A DNA stretch of 64,000 nt from Thermoactinospora rubra (GTDB lineage Bacteria; Actinomycetota; Actinomycetes; Streptosporangiales; Streptosporangiaceae): NCBI RefSeq assembly GCF_002093975.1, contig NZ_MSZZ01000051.1:1-64000 (forward strand). Direction: 5' to 3'. The first letter of the stretch is position 1. The number at the start of each line of letters is the position of its first letter. A model generated the notes under the pieces. It did no database searches, was not told the DNA's origin, and saw only the letters and a list, made by a program, of their open reading frames with translations. Positions 24,494 to 38,944 of the stretch are shown piece by piece. The position numbers and the translations under genes are program-made.

Positions 24494-25780
24494 GCCGCTC
24501 CTCCCCGATGCGCTCGCGCAGCGCGTGGTCCTCGACGCCCAGGTCCTCCCGGGGCGCGAGGCACAGCACGCCGACCTTGCCGACGTGCCGGTTGGTCTGG
24601 ACGGCCCGCGCCGCCTCGCCGGTCCGATCGAGCGGGTACACCCTGGACAGGGCCGGGTGGATCATCCCGAGCGAGATCAGCCGGTTGACCTCGTGGCATT
24701 CCTGGTAGTTCGCGCCGTGCGAGCCGATGATGCGCTTGAGCCGCATCCACAGGTGGCGGTTGTCGTACTCGTGGGCGTAGCCGCTGGACGAGCCGCACGT
24801 GACCACCGCGCCGCCGCGCCGGGCGACGTAGACGGACGCGCCGAAGGTGTCCCTGCCGGTGTGCTCGAAGACGATCGCCGGGTCCTCCCCCACCAGCCGC
24901 CGGATCTCCGCGCCCAGCCGCCGCCAGGCCTTCTCGTCGCCGAGGTGCTCGAACTGCGAGCGGTCGACGGCGTGCTCGCATCCCAGGCGGCGCAGCAGCT
25001 CGGCCTTCTCCGGCGTGCCGACCACCCCGACCGGGATGCCGCCGCCGTTCCTGACCAGCTGCACGCCGTACGCGCCGAGCCCGCCGGTCGCGCCCCACAG
25101 CAGCACCACGTCGCCCTGCTTGAGCCGGGCGCCCCGCTCGGAGACCAGCATGCGGTAGGCGGTGGACGCGCACAGCATGTTGCACGCCGCCTCCTCCCAG
25201 CTCAGGTGCTTGGGCTTGGGCAGCAGCTGGGTGGCCTTGACCACGGCGAACTCGGCCAGGCCGCCGAAGTTGGTCTCGAAGCCCCACGCCCGCAGATCGG
25301 CGGCGAGCATGCCGTCGTGCTGGACGATCGGGTCCTGGGAGTCCAGGTGGGCGGGGCTGGTCACCACCCTGTCGCCGATCCGCCAGTGCCGTACGGCGGC
25401 GCCGGTCCTGACGATCACGCCGGAGGCGTCCGAGCCGAGCACGTGGGTGGGCAGGTCGTGGCGGGGGTCGGTGCGGCCCAGCCGTTCCAGGAAGGCGAAG
25501 CCGGGGATCGGCTCGAACATCGCCGACCAGACGGTGTTGAAGTTGATCGCGCTGGCCATGACGGCGATGAGCACCTCGTCGGGGGCGAGCTCCGGCATGG
25601 GCACCTCGCCGACGTGGATGGACCGGCGCACGTCCTTGTCCACGCCGCCGGTGCCGTGCGGGACCGGGCCGAACATGCCGACCTCGTCCTTGCGGAGGTA
25701 GGCGGCCCGGTAGGCCGACGGCACCGGGAGCGCGGCCAGCTCCCCGGGCTCGGCTCCCTCGATCACGGCCTGTGCCAGCG

Positions 25781-25784
<4 letters not shown>
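24477..25784 (-). CDS. ccr: Crotonyl-CoA carboxylase/reductase
   Basis: 435 residues, zinc-free MDR reductase of the carboxylating type. Family features: YRAAYLRKDEVGMFG at the N-terminus; INFNTVWSAMFEP, GFETNFGGLAEFAVVK and IIGSHGANYQE, which hold the Asn, Phe-Glu and His of the CO2 pocket; and NADPH loop LLWGATGGLGAYGVQL. The reaction is crotonyl-CoA + CO2 + NADPH to ethylmalonyl-CoA. ATG overlaps the PKS stop (ATGA), so it is made together with the PKS and most probably supplies its extender unit. Confidence 0.92.
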
Positions 25785-31519
<5,735 letters not shown>

Positions 31520-31598
31520 GCTGCCGGGGTGATCGGCCAACCTACCCATTCACCCCGGTCAGGGGCAGATCCGCCGGAGCACATTCCGTGGCGCCGAT

Positions 31599-31616
31599 TT
31601 GTCACCGCTGTGACAA
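31599..31616. promoter_or_regulatory. Operator-like palindrome between PKS and esterase
   Basis: TTGTCAC-CGCT-GTGACAA, a perfect 7-bp inverted repeat with 4-bp spacing, in the roughly 211-base divergent region. The rest of this region shows no ORF. It could coordinate the PKS-ccr operon and the esterase. Confidence 0.5.
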
Positions 31617-31760
31617 GCACGGCGATATGCGCGGGGCGGCACATCGCTTTTGTCCGGCAAAGCGCATCCGCCATCGGAATTTCGTTGCCTCAGCTCATAG
31701 CCGTGGCTTCGCCGTACGGCCTAGCCTCCCCACACCCCGCGTCGTGCGAAGGGATGGATC

Positions 31761-32894
31761 ATGCGTCGCGCCTTGCTGGCCGTGGTGACCGCGGTGGCCA
31801 TGGGGCTCGCTCCCGCTCCCGCGCTCGCCGATCCGGACTGGGCGCTGGTGCCCGACGACGCTCCGGCGGCGGACGGGCAGCAGGGCCAAAGCGGGCGGCC
31901 CGCGAAGGGGAGCCCCGCGAGCGGGCGGTACGCGCCCTGGCGGCCCGCCCTGCCGGGGCCGGCCAGGGTCGTGAGCGAGCGCCGGCTCAGCGCCCGCGTG
32001 CTGGACGTCCTCGTCTCCTCGCCGTCGATCGGGCGGATGCTGCCCGTCCGGCTGCTGCTGCCCCGGGGCTGGTCCAAGAGCGCCAAGCGCACCTGGCCCG
32101 TGCTGTACCTGCTGCACGGCGGCGCCGACGACTACACCTCCTGGACGCGCATGACCGACGTCGAGGCCATGACCGAGAACGTCGGCGCGATCGTCGTCAT
32201 GCCGGAGGCGGGACGGGCCGGGAACTACTCCGACTGGCACAACCGTGGCCGGGGCGGCCCGCCCAGGTGGGAGACGTTCCACACCTACGAGGTGCGGCGC
32301 CTGCTGGAGATCGGCTACCGCGCGGGCGCCCGGCGCGCCGTCGCGGGGCTGTCCATGGGCGCGTACGGGGCGATGAAGTACGCCGCCCGCCATCCCGGGA
32401 TGTTCCGCTTCGTCGGCGCCTACAGCGGCATCATGGCCACCCAGCTGCCGGGCATCCCCGAGCTCATCATGAACGCGCAGGCCAGCGAGAAGCAGGACCC
32501 GCTGGCGCTGTGGGGCGACCCCCGGCGCGACAAGAAGGTGTGGAACGCCAACGACCCGCTCGCGCTCGCCCCGGGGCTGCGCGGGACGAGCATCTACATC
32601 TCCAGCGGGACCACCAGCTTCCACGGCCCGCTCGACCCTCCCGGCTCGCCGTGGCACCCCGCCCACCTGGGCGAGCCGGTCTCGGCCTACACCGCCAAGG
32701 CCCTCAGCCGGCGGCTGCGGAGCCTCGGCATCGCGCACACGCTGAACCTGTACGGCAACGGCACCCACACCTGGCCGTACTGGCGGCGGGAGTTCCAGAA
32801 CTCCTTCCCGATGATCCTCGCGGCGCTGGGGCTGCCGGGCGGCGGCCCGGCCAAGGTCACGCACGAGCAGGACGACTGGCGCCTCGCGGGATGA
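31761..32894 (+). CDS. Secreted esterase, antigen-85/mycolyltransferase-like fold
   Basis: 377 residues. A signal peptide (RRALLAVVTAVAMGLAPAPALA) is followed by an Ala/Gly/Pro linker and an alpha/beta hydrolase of the esterase-D/Ag85 family: WPVLYLLHGGADDYTSW, nucleophile in AVAGLSMGAYGAMKYA, GAYSGI, and His in LYGNGTHTWPYWRREF. Ag85 enzymes move mycoloyl groups between trehalose lipids outside the cell. This one is divergent from the PKS and shares its upstream palindrome, so it could act on the PKS lipid. A general secreted esterase is the alternative. Confidence 0.85.
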   Translation: MRRALLAVVTAVAMGLAPAPALADPDWALVPDDAPAADGQQGQSGRPAKGSPASGRYAPWRPALPGPARVVSERRLSARVLDVLVSSPSIGRMLPVRLLLPRGWSKSAKRTWPVLYLLHGGADDYTSWTRMTDVEAMTENVGAIVVMPEAGRAGNYSDWHNRGRGGPPRWETFHTYEVRRLLEIGYRAGARRAVAGLSMGAYGAMKYAARHPGMFRFVGAYSGIMATQLPGIPELIMNAQASEKQDPLALWGDPRRDKKVWNANDPLALAPGLRGTSIYISSGTTSFHGPLDPPGSPWHPAHLGEPVSAYTAKALSRRLRSLGIAHTLNLYGNGTHTWPYWRREFQNSFPMILAALGLPGGGPAKVTHEQDDWRLAG

Positions 32895-32897
32895 ACG

Positions 32898-33308
32898 CTA
32901 CTTCCACTCCCAGACCTGGGCGCTGGTCTTCCCGCTGTCGTCCACCTCGAACTCGAAGACGCCGACGCATCCGTTGATCCGCGCGAACCGCTCCGACTCG
33001 CTGCGGTAGTAGATCGCGCCCCGCCAGGAGGAGCCGCCCCCGGCGCCCGTGATCCGGCCGATGCCCTGGCCCCGCCAGGTGACGACGTCGCCGTCGGCGC
33101 TCATCATGACGCCCTGGCCCTCGCCGAACAGCGTGCCGTCGGGACGCGGCACGGACGTGTAGGTCCCCATGTCGGTGATGTCGGTGTCGAGCACCCTGCC
33201 CTTGGCCTCGAACGACACCTCCACCGTGGGCGGCTGTCCCTCGGTGAACGGCAGCACCCGCGTCGAGGTGGCCTGTCCCTGCTCCTGCTCCAGAAGATCG
33301 CCCAGCAT
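32898..33308 (-). CDS. Conserved protein of unknown function
   Basis: 136 residues, mainly beta: VEVSFEAKGRVLDTDITDMGTYTS, GEGQGVMMSADGDVVTWRGQGIGRITGAGG and YRSESERFARINGCVGVFEFEVDDSGKT. The repeated strands suggest a small barrel; no catalytic motif and no signal peptide. AGGGGGCC precedes the ATG. Convergent with the esterase (3-base gap). I do not recognise the family with certainty. Confidence 0.75.
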   Translation of the reverse strand: MLGDLLEQEQGQATSTRVLPFTEGQPPTVEVSFEAKGRVLDTDITDMGTYTSVPRPDGTLFGEGQGVMMSADGDVVTWRGQGIGRITGAGGGSSWRGAIYYRSESERFARINGCVGVFEFEVDDSGKTSAQVWEWK

Positions 33309-33441
33309 GACCGGCCCCCTTTCTCTGCGATTGGAATCCCCAGCGGCGATGCCCGGTCCCGCGTGACGCCAAGCGAGACTCCCGGCAACAGGTCGGTCAG
33401 GATTTCAGCCCCTTTGACCAGGTTTCTCCACGATGACGGAT

Positions 33442-33969
33442 TCAAGACGCTCTCAGGCGGCCGAGCGTGTCCCTGATCCTCCCCGCCAGCTCGACCGCCT
33501 GCCCGCGATCCCACGGCAGGACGCCGTTCTCCGCCATGAGCGCGTGGTACTGCTGACGCTCGTACGGCACGCCGGGCGGCAGCGGGGCGATGTGCCAGTG
33601 GAGGTGCGCGTTGCCCTGCCGGCTGCCGAGCGAGAGCAGATAGGTCCGCTCGGTGGGAACCACGGCCTCCACCGCGAGCGCCACCTTGCGGATCACCCGC
33701 ATCAGGCGCAGGAAGCACGCCTCGTCCAGGTCGCGGACGACGTGCTCGACGTGCCGCTTCGGAGCCACGATGACGTATCCCTTCAACGTGGGATATCTCG
33801 CCAGGAAGGCGATGTTCTCCCCGTCGTCGAAGACGATCTCCTCCAGGTCGTGGGCCGGATCGCCGGCGACGACGGCGCAGACGAAGCAGGGGCCGTTCCT
33901 GGAGCGCTCGACATAGGCCTCCAGATCGAACGGCACGCGGTCGCCGGCGGGATCGCCGACCCCGGTCAT
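33442..33969 (-). CDS. HIT-family hydrolase
   Basis: 175 residues. The HIT motif is NAHLHWHIAPLP (HxHxH), with FVCAVVAGDP at the start and GYVIVAPKRHVEHVVRDL in the middle. HIT proteins hydrolyse or transfer nucleoside phosphates (for example dinucleoside polyphosphates or adenylates). ATG overlaps the stop of the HxlR gene (ATGA). Target unknown. Confidence 0.9.
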   Translation of the reverse strand: MTGVGDPAGDRVPFDLEAYVERSRNGPCFVCAVVAGDPAHDLEEIVFDDGENIAFLARYPTLKGYVIVAPKRHVEHVVRDLDEACFLRLMRVIRKVALAVEAVVPTERTYLLSLGSRQGNAHLHWHIAPLPPGVPYERQQYHALMAENGVLPWDRGQAVELAGRIRDTLGRLRAS

Positions 33970-34409
33970 GAGCCGACCGCGATGCGCTGCTCGGCTTCCG
34001 TCCGCGCGTCGTACTCCGACCGCGCCCGCGCGATCTCCTGCTGGTGCGCCTCCGTCCAGTCCACCAGCGACTTGATGACCTCGTGCAGCGTCTCCCCCAG
34101 CGGCGTCAGGGTGTATTCCACCCGGGGCGGCACCACCGGGTAGACGGTCCGCCGGATCAGCCCGTCGCGCTCCAGGTGCCGCAGCGTCACGGTGAGCATG
34201 CGCTGGCTGACTCCGTCGATCTCCCGGCGCAGCTCCGAGAAGCGCATCGTCCGCCGGTCCAGCAGGGCGATGACGAGGAGCGACCACTTGTCGGCGACGC
34301 GGTCGAGGATCTGGCGGACCTCGCAGTCCTCCCGCTGGTCCCACTGGCGGACGTCGTAGTCGCCGGTTCCCTCGCAGTAACTCTGTGCCTTCGAAGTGCC
34401 GTCTTCCAT
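33966..34409 (-). CDS. HxlR-family transcriptional regulator
   Basis: 147 residues. Winged helix: CEVRQILDRVADKWSLLVIALLDRRTMRFSELRREIDGVSQRMLTVTLRHLERDGLIRRTVYP. Two Cys (SYCEG and EDCEV) precede the HTH and may be redox-active, as in several HxlR proteins. It is divergent from an MFS transporter 67 bases away and probably controls it and the HIT gene. Confidence 0.92.
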   Translation of the reverse strand: MEDGTSKAQSYCEGTGDYDVRQWDQREDCEVRQILDRVADKWSLLVIALLDRRTMRFSELRREIDGVSQRMLTVTLRHLERDGLIRRTVYPVVPPRVEYTLTPLGETLHEVIKSLVDWTEAHQQEIARARSEYDARTEAEQRIAVGS

Positions 34410-34475
34410 GGCACAAGATACTGGGCCAGGATGCCTGTGGTTACAAGAAGGAACCCACGCATCTTTAGGAACCAT

Positions 34476-35846
34476 ATGACGACGACCGCTGTCCGCACCC
34501 GCATGACGACCCGCGAATGGAGCATGCTGTTCGTCCTCTGCGGGGCCATCTTCCTTGAAGGCATCAACGTCGCGATGCTCAACGTGGCGCTGCCCGCCAT
34601 CCGCGCCGACCTGGGCCTGTCCACGGGCGAGCTGCAGTGGGTGATGAGCGCCTACGTCCTGGGCTACGGCGGCTTCATGCTGCTCGGCGGCCGGGCGGCC
34701 GACCTGTACGGGCGGCGCAGGATGTTCCTCGGCTGGCTGGCGGTCTTCATGGTCGTCTCCGCCCTCGGCGGCCTGGCGACCGAAGGCTGGCACCTCATCG
34801 CGGCGAGGTTCGCGGCCGGGGTGGCGGCGGCGGTCATGACCCCCGCCGGCCTGTCCATCATCACCACGAGCTTCGAGGAGGGCCCCGACCGCAACAAGGC
34901 GCTGCTCGTCTACTCGGGAACGGCCGCCGGCGGCTTCTCCCTCGGCCTCGTGCTGGGCGGCCTGCTCGCCATAGCCGACTGGCGCTGGGTGCTGTTCGCC
35001 CCGGCCGCCCTGTCCCTGGCGATCCTCGTCCCGGCCGTGTCCCTCATCCCGAAGCGCGACGAGGTGACCGGGGGCACGATGGACGTCGCCGGAGCCGTCA
35101 CCGTCACCGCGGCGATCATGCTGCTGGTCTTCGGCGTCGAACGCGCCGCCCACGTCGGCGCGGGCTGGACCGCGCTGAGCATCGGGGGCGGGCTGGCCCT
35201 CCTGGCGCTGTTCGCCGCGATCGAGCGGCGCTCCCCCGCTCCCCTGGTACGGCTGGGCCTGCTCCGCTCCGCCCCGCTCGTCCGCGCCAACCTGGCCGGG
35301 CTGCTGTTCGCGGGGAGCTTCTTCGGCTTCCAGTTCGTCGCCGTGCTGTACCTTCAGGAGCTGCGCGGCTGGTCGAGCCTGGAGACGAGCCTGGCCATGC
35401 TCGCCATCGGCGCCGACGCCGTCCTGGCTCCGACGCTGACCCCCCGGCTGGTCGACCGGTACGGCAACGCCCGCGTGATCCTCGCCGGGCTGCTCCTGGC
35501 GGTCCTGTCCTACGCACTGTTCCTCCCGATCGGGGCGGACTGGCCGTACGCCCTCATGTTCCCCACGATGATCATCCTCGGCCTCGCCTTCGCCCTGGCG
35601 TACGGCCCGCTCACGATCGTGGGCACCGACGGCGTCGCCGAGCAGGAGCAGGGCCTGGCCGGCGGCCTGCTGTACACCTCGTTCCAGTTCGGCGCGGCGC
35701 TCGGGCTGTCGGCGACCACCGCGGTGCTGGTGGCCGCCTCCGCCTCCGGCGACCAGCTCGCCTCCTACCGCACCGCGCTCGCCGTGCCGCTCGCCGCCGC
35801 TTTGCTGGCCGCGCTCGTCTCCGTCACCAGGAGGGTTACGCGATGA
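34476..35846 (+). CDS. MFS transporter (drug/H+ antiporter type)
   Basis: 456 residues, 12-14 membrane helices. Motif A-like GGRAADLYGRRRMFLG, motif C-like GTAAGGFSLGLVLGGLL and the N-terminal FLEGINVAMLNVALPAIRADLGLS are typical of DHA-type exporters. TAGGAACC precedes ATG 34476. Probably controlled by the divergent HxlR protein. Its stop overlaps the next gene (ATGA). Confidence 0.9.
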   Translation: MTTTAVRTRMTTREWSMLFVLCGAIFLEGINVAMLNVALPAIRADLGLSTGELQWVMSAYVLGYGGFMLLGGRAADLYGRRRMFLGWLAVFMVVSALGGLATEGWHLIAARFAAGVAAAVMTPAGLSIITTSFEEGPDRNKALLVYSGTAAGGFSLGLVLGGLLAIADWRWVLFAPAALSLAILVPAVSLIPKRDEVTGGTMDVAGAVTVTAAIMLLVFGVERAAHVGAGWTALSIGGGLALLALFAAIERRSPAPLVRLGLLRSAPLVRANLAGLLFAGSFFGFQFVAVLYLQELRGWSSLETSLAMLAIGADAVLAPTLTPRLVDRYGNARVILAGLLLAVLSYALFLPIGADWPYALMFPTMIILGLAFALAYGPLTIVGTDGVAEQEQGLAGGLLYTSFQFGAALGLSATTAVLVAASASGDQLASYRTALAVPLAAALLAALVSVTRRVTR

Positions 35847-36304
35847 CCGACTTCGCCGAGATCAAGGCCGAGTTCGACGCCTACGTGGGCGCCATCGGCT
35901 ACGCCACCATGGTCACCGTCGACGCCAAGGGACGGCCCAGGACCAGGATCCTCATTCCCGTCTGGGAGACGGTGGACGGCCGCCCGCTCGGCTGGCTGGC
36001 CACCTACCGGACCCCGGTCAAGGCCGCCCACCTGGCCGCCAACCCGCACACGAGCTTCTCCTACTGGAAGCCCGGCAACAACTCGGCCGCCGTCGACGCG
36101 ACGGCCGAGTGGGTCGGCGACCTGGAGGTCAAGCGCCACGTGTGGGACCTCTACCGGCGCACCAGCCCGCCCGGCGCCGGTTACGACCTGGGCAGGTTCT
36201 GGCGCTCGCCGGCCGACCCCAAGCTGCACGTGCTGCGGCTGGAGCCGTACCGCATCCAGGTCATCCGCGGCCTGGACCTGCGCAGCCGCATCTGGAAGGC
36301 GTGA
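35843..36304 (+). CDS. Pyridoxamine 5'-phosphate oxidase-like flavin protein
   Basis: 153 residues, split-barrel flavin fold: GYATMVTVDAKGRPRTRILIPVW at the start, then PVKAAHLAANPHTSFSYW and KLHVLRLEPYRIQVI. Binds FMN or F420. Coupled to the MFS gene by ATGA, so it may act on the transported compound. Substrate unknown. Confidence 0.88.
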   Translation: MTDFAEIKAEFDAYVGAIGYATMVTVDAKGRPRTRILIPVWETVDGRPLGWLATYRTPVKAAHLAANPHTSFSYWKPGNNSAAVDATAEWVGDLEVKRHVWDLYRRTSPPGAGYDLGRFWRSPADPKLHVLRLEPYRIQVIRGLDLRSRIWKA

Positions 36305-36311
36305 GGCCCCC

Positions 36312-37598
36312 TCACTCGGCGCGCAGGTAGACCTGGCCGAACACCTCCGCCAGCTTCTTCAGGTCGGTCGCGGCGTCCACCTCGGGCGTCGCCGGGTCGT
36401 AGATCGTGGCCAGGCGCGGCTTGACGGCCTGGAGCTTGCGCAGCTGCTCCCACGTCGCGTTGTCGGCCAGCTTCTCGCCCAGCACGCGGTTCACGGTGCC
36501 GTTGGCGTCCTGCCAGCGCGTCCACAGCAGCACGCTCTCGGCGGCGTCGGCCTGCAGCGGTGCGACGACCCGCTCGGCCAGCGTCTGGGTCGCCTGCTCG
36601 GCGGTCAGCTTGGACGAGCCGGGGGCGGTGAGCACGGCGTCCTCGGCGGCGATGTGGCCGAAGGCGTCCCAGGACCGGGCGCGGACCTCGATCCACTGGT
36701 TGCGCTGCGCCTTGACCGCGTCGATCTTCCAGGCGGCGTACTCGGTGGCCAGGTGCCCGTTGTCCAGGCCCAGCTGGTCGACGAGGCCGCGGGACAGGAA
36801 GCCGTCGAAGACGTCGGGGCTGAGCAGCGGGTACTTCTTGGTCAGCTCGGTCTTGCAGGCCTCCTCGGCGCCGCAGCCCAGCACGGGCAGCACGGTGTGG
36901 ACGGCCAGCTTCCTGCCGGGGAGCGCCTGCCGCAGGGCCGCGGAGGTCTCGGTGACGAACTTCTCCAGCTCCTCGGGGCTGGTGAAGGTCTGGTTGTAGC
37001 CGAGCTGCGAGCTGAACCTGATCCCGACGACCCCCGGCTGGGCGGCCAGGGCGCCGACCCGCTTGACGGCCTCGGCGAGCTTGCCGGCCTTCCAGTCGTC
37101 GGCCAGCTCGGTGTCGATCCAGGTGCGCAGGCCCGTCTCGGCGGCCGTCTTGGCCTGCTGGCCCGCGGGCGTGGCGGCGGCCTTGGCCACCTCGGCCTGG
37201 GAGATCGGCCCGGGGTCGACCGCGCAGGTGCCGCTGCCGTCGGCGCACTCCGGCTTGCCGTCCTCCTCCTCGGCGCCCGGCACGTCGGGGTCGCCGTCGC
37301 CGCGGACCTCGCCGTCGCCCTCGCCCGGCAGGCAGGTGTTGGCGGGGTCGCGGCAGTCGATGCTCTCCATGGGCTCGGGCTTCGCGTCGATCATGTTCTG
37401 GCCGTCGTTCTGCAGCCAGAACATGGCGATGCGCTCGGCCTCCTCGGGGGTGGCCAGCCAGGTGCACACCACGTAGGAGGGGGTGCCGGGTGGAAGATCG
37501 CAGGGGCGTTCCGGCTGGGCCTGGGCCGCCGACGCGGGCACCACGATGCCGAGCATGCCCAGCACGAGTCCGGCGACGGCGATCTTCCGCTTTCTCAT
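36312..37598 (-). CDS. Secreted Cys-containing protein of unknown function
   Basis: 428 residues. Signal peptide to about residue 27 (VAGLVLGMLGIVVPASAAQAQ). Then a small Cys-rich part (CDLP, VVCTW, IDCRDPANTC) and an acidic Gly/Asp/Glu linker with more Cys (PECADGSGTC). The main domain from about 110 carries PGVVGIRFSSQLGYNQTFTSPEELEKFVTETSAALRQALPG and LPVLGCGAEEAC, which looks like a TIM-barrel-type fold with a disulfide. Even Cys numbers fit extracellular disulfides. No enzyme family recognised. Confidence 0.8.
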   Translation of the reverse strand: MRKRKIAVAGLVLGMLGIVVPASAAQAQPERPCDLPPGTPSYVVCTWLATPEEAERIAMFWLQNDGQNMIDAKPEPMESIDCRDPANTCLPGEGDGEVRGDGDPDVPGAEEEDGKPECADGSGTCAVDPGPISQAEVAKAAATPAGQQAKTAAETGLRTWIDTELADDWKAGKLAEAVKRVGALAAQPGVVGIRFSSQLGYNQTFTSPEELEKFVTETSAALRQALPGRKLAVHTVLPVLGCGAEEACKTELTKKYPLLSPDVFDGFLSRGLVDQLGLDNGHLATEYAAWKIDAVKAQRNQWIEVRARSWDAFGHIAAEDAVLTAPGSSKLTAEQATQTLAERVVAPLQADAAESVLLWTRWQDANGTVNRVLGEKLADNATWEQLRKLQAVKPRLATIYDPATPEVDAATDLKKLAEVFGQVYLRAE

Positions 37599-37638
37599 TC
37601 GCGCACTCCTGGGGGGGATCAAGGGGGCACCACGCACA

Positions 37639-38922
37639 CTATCCGGACGATCTAGTTGCTTCAATGAGATCGACCGCATTGTTCACGCCGTCTTCCACAC
37701 CAAGTTGTCTCCCGAGTTGCGCGGATTTTTCCTGACAATGCAGGACGGCCTGCCGGATCCTCGCCGCCAGCGCCCGCGCGGTCACCCTGGACACCGGCAA
37801 CGGCCGCGGCCCCGCCCCCAGCGCCTCGACCCGGCGTCCCCAGAACGGCTGGTCGGAGAAGAACGGGCAGACCACGCTCGGCACGCCCGCCGCGAGGGCG
37901 GTCGCCGTGGTGCCCGCGCCGCCGTGGTGCACCACCGCGGCCACCAGCGGGAAGAGCCGGTCGTGCGGGACCTCGTCGACCAGCAGGAGGTCCTCGCCCG
38001 GCGCGGCGGGCAGCCCCTGGAGCACGGCGCGCATGCCGGCCAGCCGCAGCGCGCCCACGACCTGCTCGGCCAGCTCCTCGGTGACGGACATGCTGCCGAA
38101 CCCGGCGAACAGGGGCGGCGGGCCGGCCCGGCAGAAGTCCTCGACGTGTTTGGGCAGGCCGCCGCCCGCCAGGCGCCAGGCGCCGGTGAGGTGGACGTGC
38201 CCGGGCCAGTCCCGCGGCCTGGGGACCACCAGCGGGCTGACCCCGCACAGCACCGGCACCCGATCCCGGCGGTCCAGCGCGAACGGGCTGCCGCGCAGCG
38301 GTCCGAGCCCCAGGACCCCGGCGCGCAGCCGGTTCGCCATGCCGCCGAGCAGCAGCCACGACAATCGCTCGACCAGCGCGTAGCTCGCCCTGTTGCCCAG
38401 CCGCCCCAGCGTCCTGGCGGGGATCAGGGGGTTGGGGAACTCGGTCGTGGGTTCGCTCGGCTGGAAGTGCATGATCGCGTACGGCATGCCGTACCGGTCG
38501 GACAGGTGCCGGCCGAGGGCGCCGAGCGCGGGGGCGAGGACGAGGTCGGCGTCCCGGCACGCGGCGTCGACCTCGGCCACCAGCTTCTCGGCCAGCGGCT
38601 CGACCACCGTCCGGAACCCGCGCACGAAGCCGAGGGGCCCGCTGCGCAGCCATGCCCTGCCTTCCTCGCTTTCGACGATGGCCACGGGATCGACGCTGAC
38701 GGGCGCGTGCTCGATCCGGCCCGCCGCGCCGCCGACCGGCCCGCCGGATCGGCCGTCCACCGGCACGTCGCCGGGCCCGATCTTGGCGCGGGCCACCAGC
38801 TCGGCGTACCGCGAGGCGGCCACGACCACGACCTCGTGGCCCCGCCCGGCGAGCCCGCGGCCCAGCGCGACGCACGGCTGGGTGTCGCCCCGCGAGCCGA
38901 GCGCCACGATCGCCACCTTCAC
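37639..38922 (-). CDS. GT1-family glycosyltransferase (UGT/sterol-glucosyltransferase type)
   Basis: 427 residues, GT-B fold. N-lobe: VKVAIVALGSRGDTQPCVALGRGLAGRGHEV. C-lobe nucleotide-sugar motif: VVHHGGAGTTATALAAGVPSVVCPFFSDQPFWGRRV. These enzymes add a sugar to lipids, sterols or polyketides. It is the last gene of the FAAL-MMPL-MFS-GT operon, 22 bases after the MFS stop. The GTG at 38922 follows AGGTGGG; a GTG at 38934 is also in frame. Probably glycosylates the lipid made by this system. Confidence 0.9.
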   Translation of the reverse strand: MKVAIVALGSRGDTQPCVALGRGLAGRGHEVVVVAASRYAELVARAKIGPGDVPVDGRSGGPVGGAAGRIEHAPVSVDPVAIVESEEGRAWLRSGPLGFVRGFRTVVEPLAEKLVAEVDAACRDADLVLAPALGALGRHLSDRYGMPYAIMHFQPSEPTTEFPNPLIPARTLGRLGNRASYALVERLSWLLLGGMANRLRAGVLGLGPLRGSPFALDRRDRVPVLCGVSPLVVPRPRDWPGHVHLTGAWRLAGGGLPKHVEDFCRAGPPPLFAGFGSMSVTEELAEQVVGALRLAGMRAVLQGLPAAPGEDLLLVDEVPHDRLFPLVAAVVHHGGAGTTATALAAGVPSVVCPFFSDQPFWGRRVEALGAGPRPLPVSRVTARALAARIRQAVLHCQEKSAQLGRQLGVEDGVNNAVDLIEATRSSG

Positions 38923-38944
38923 GGCGCGACCCACCTGGCCGAGG

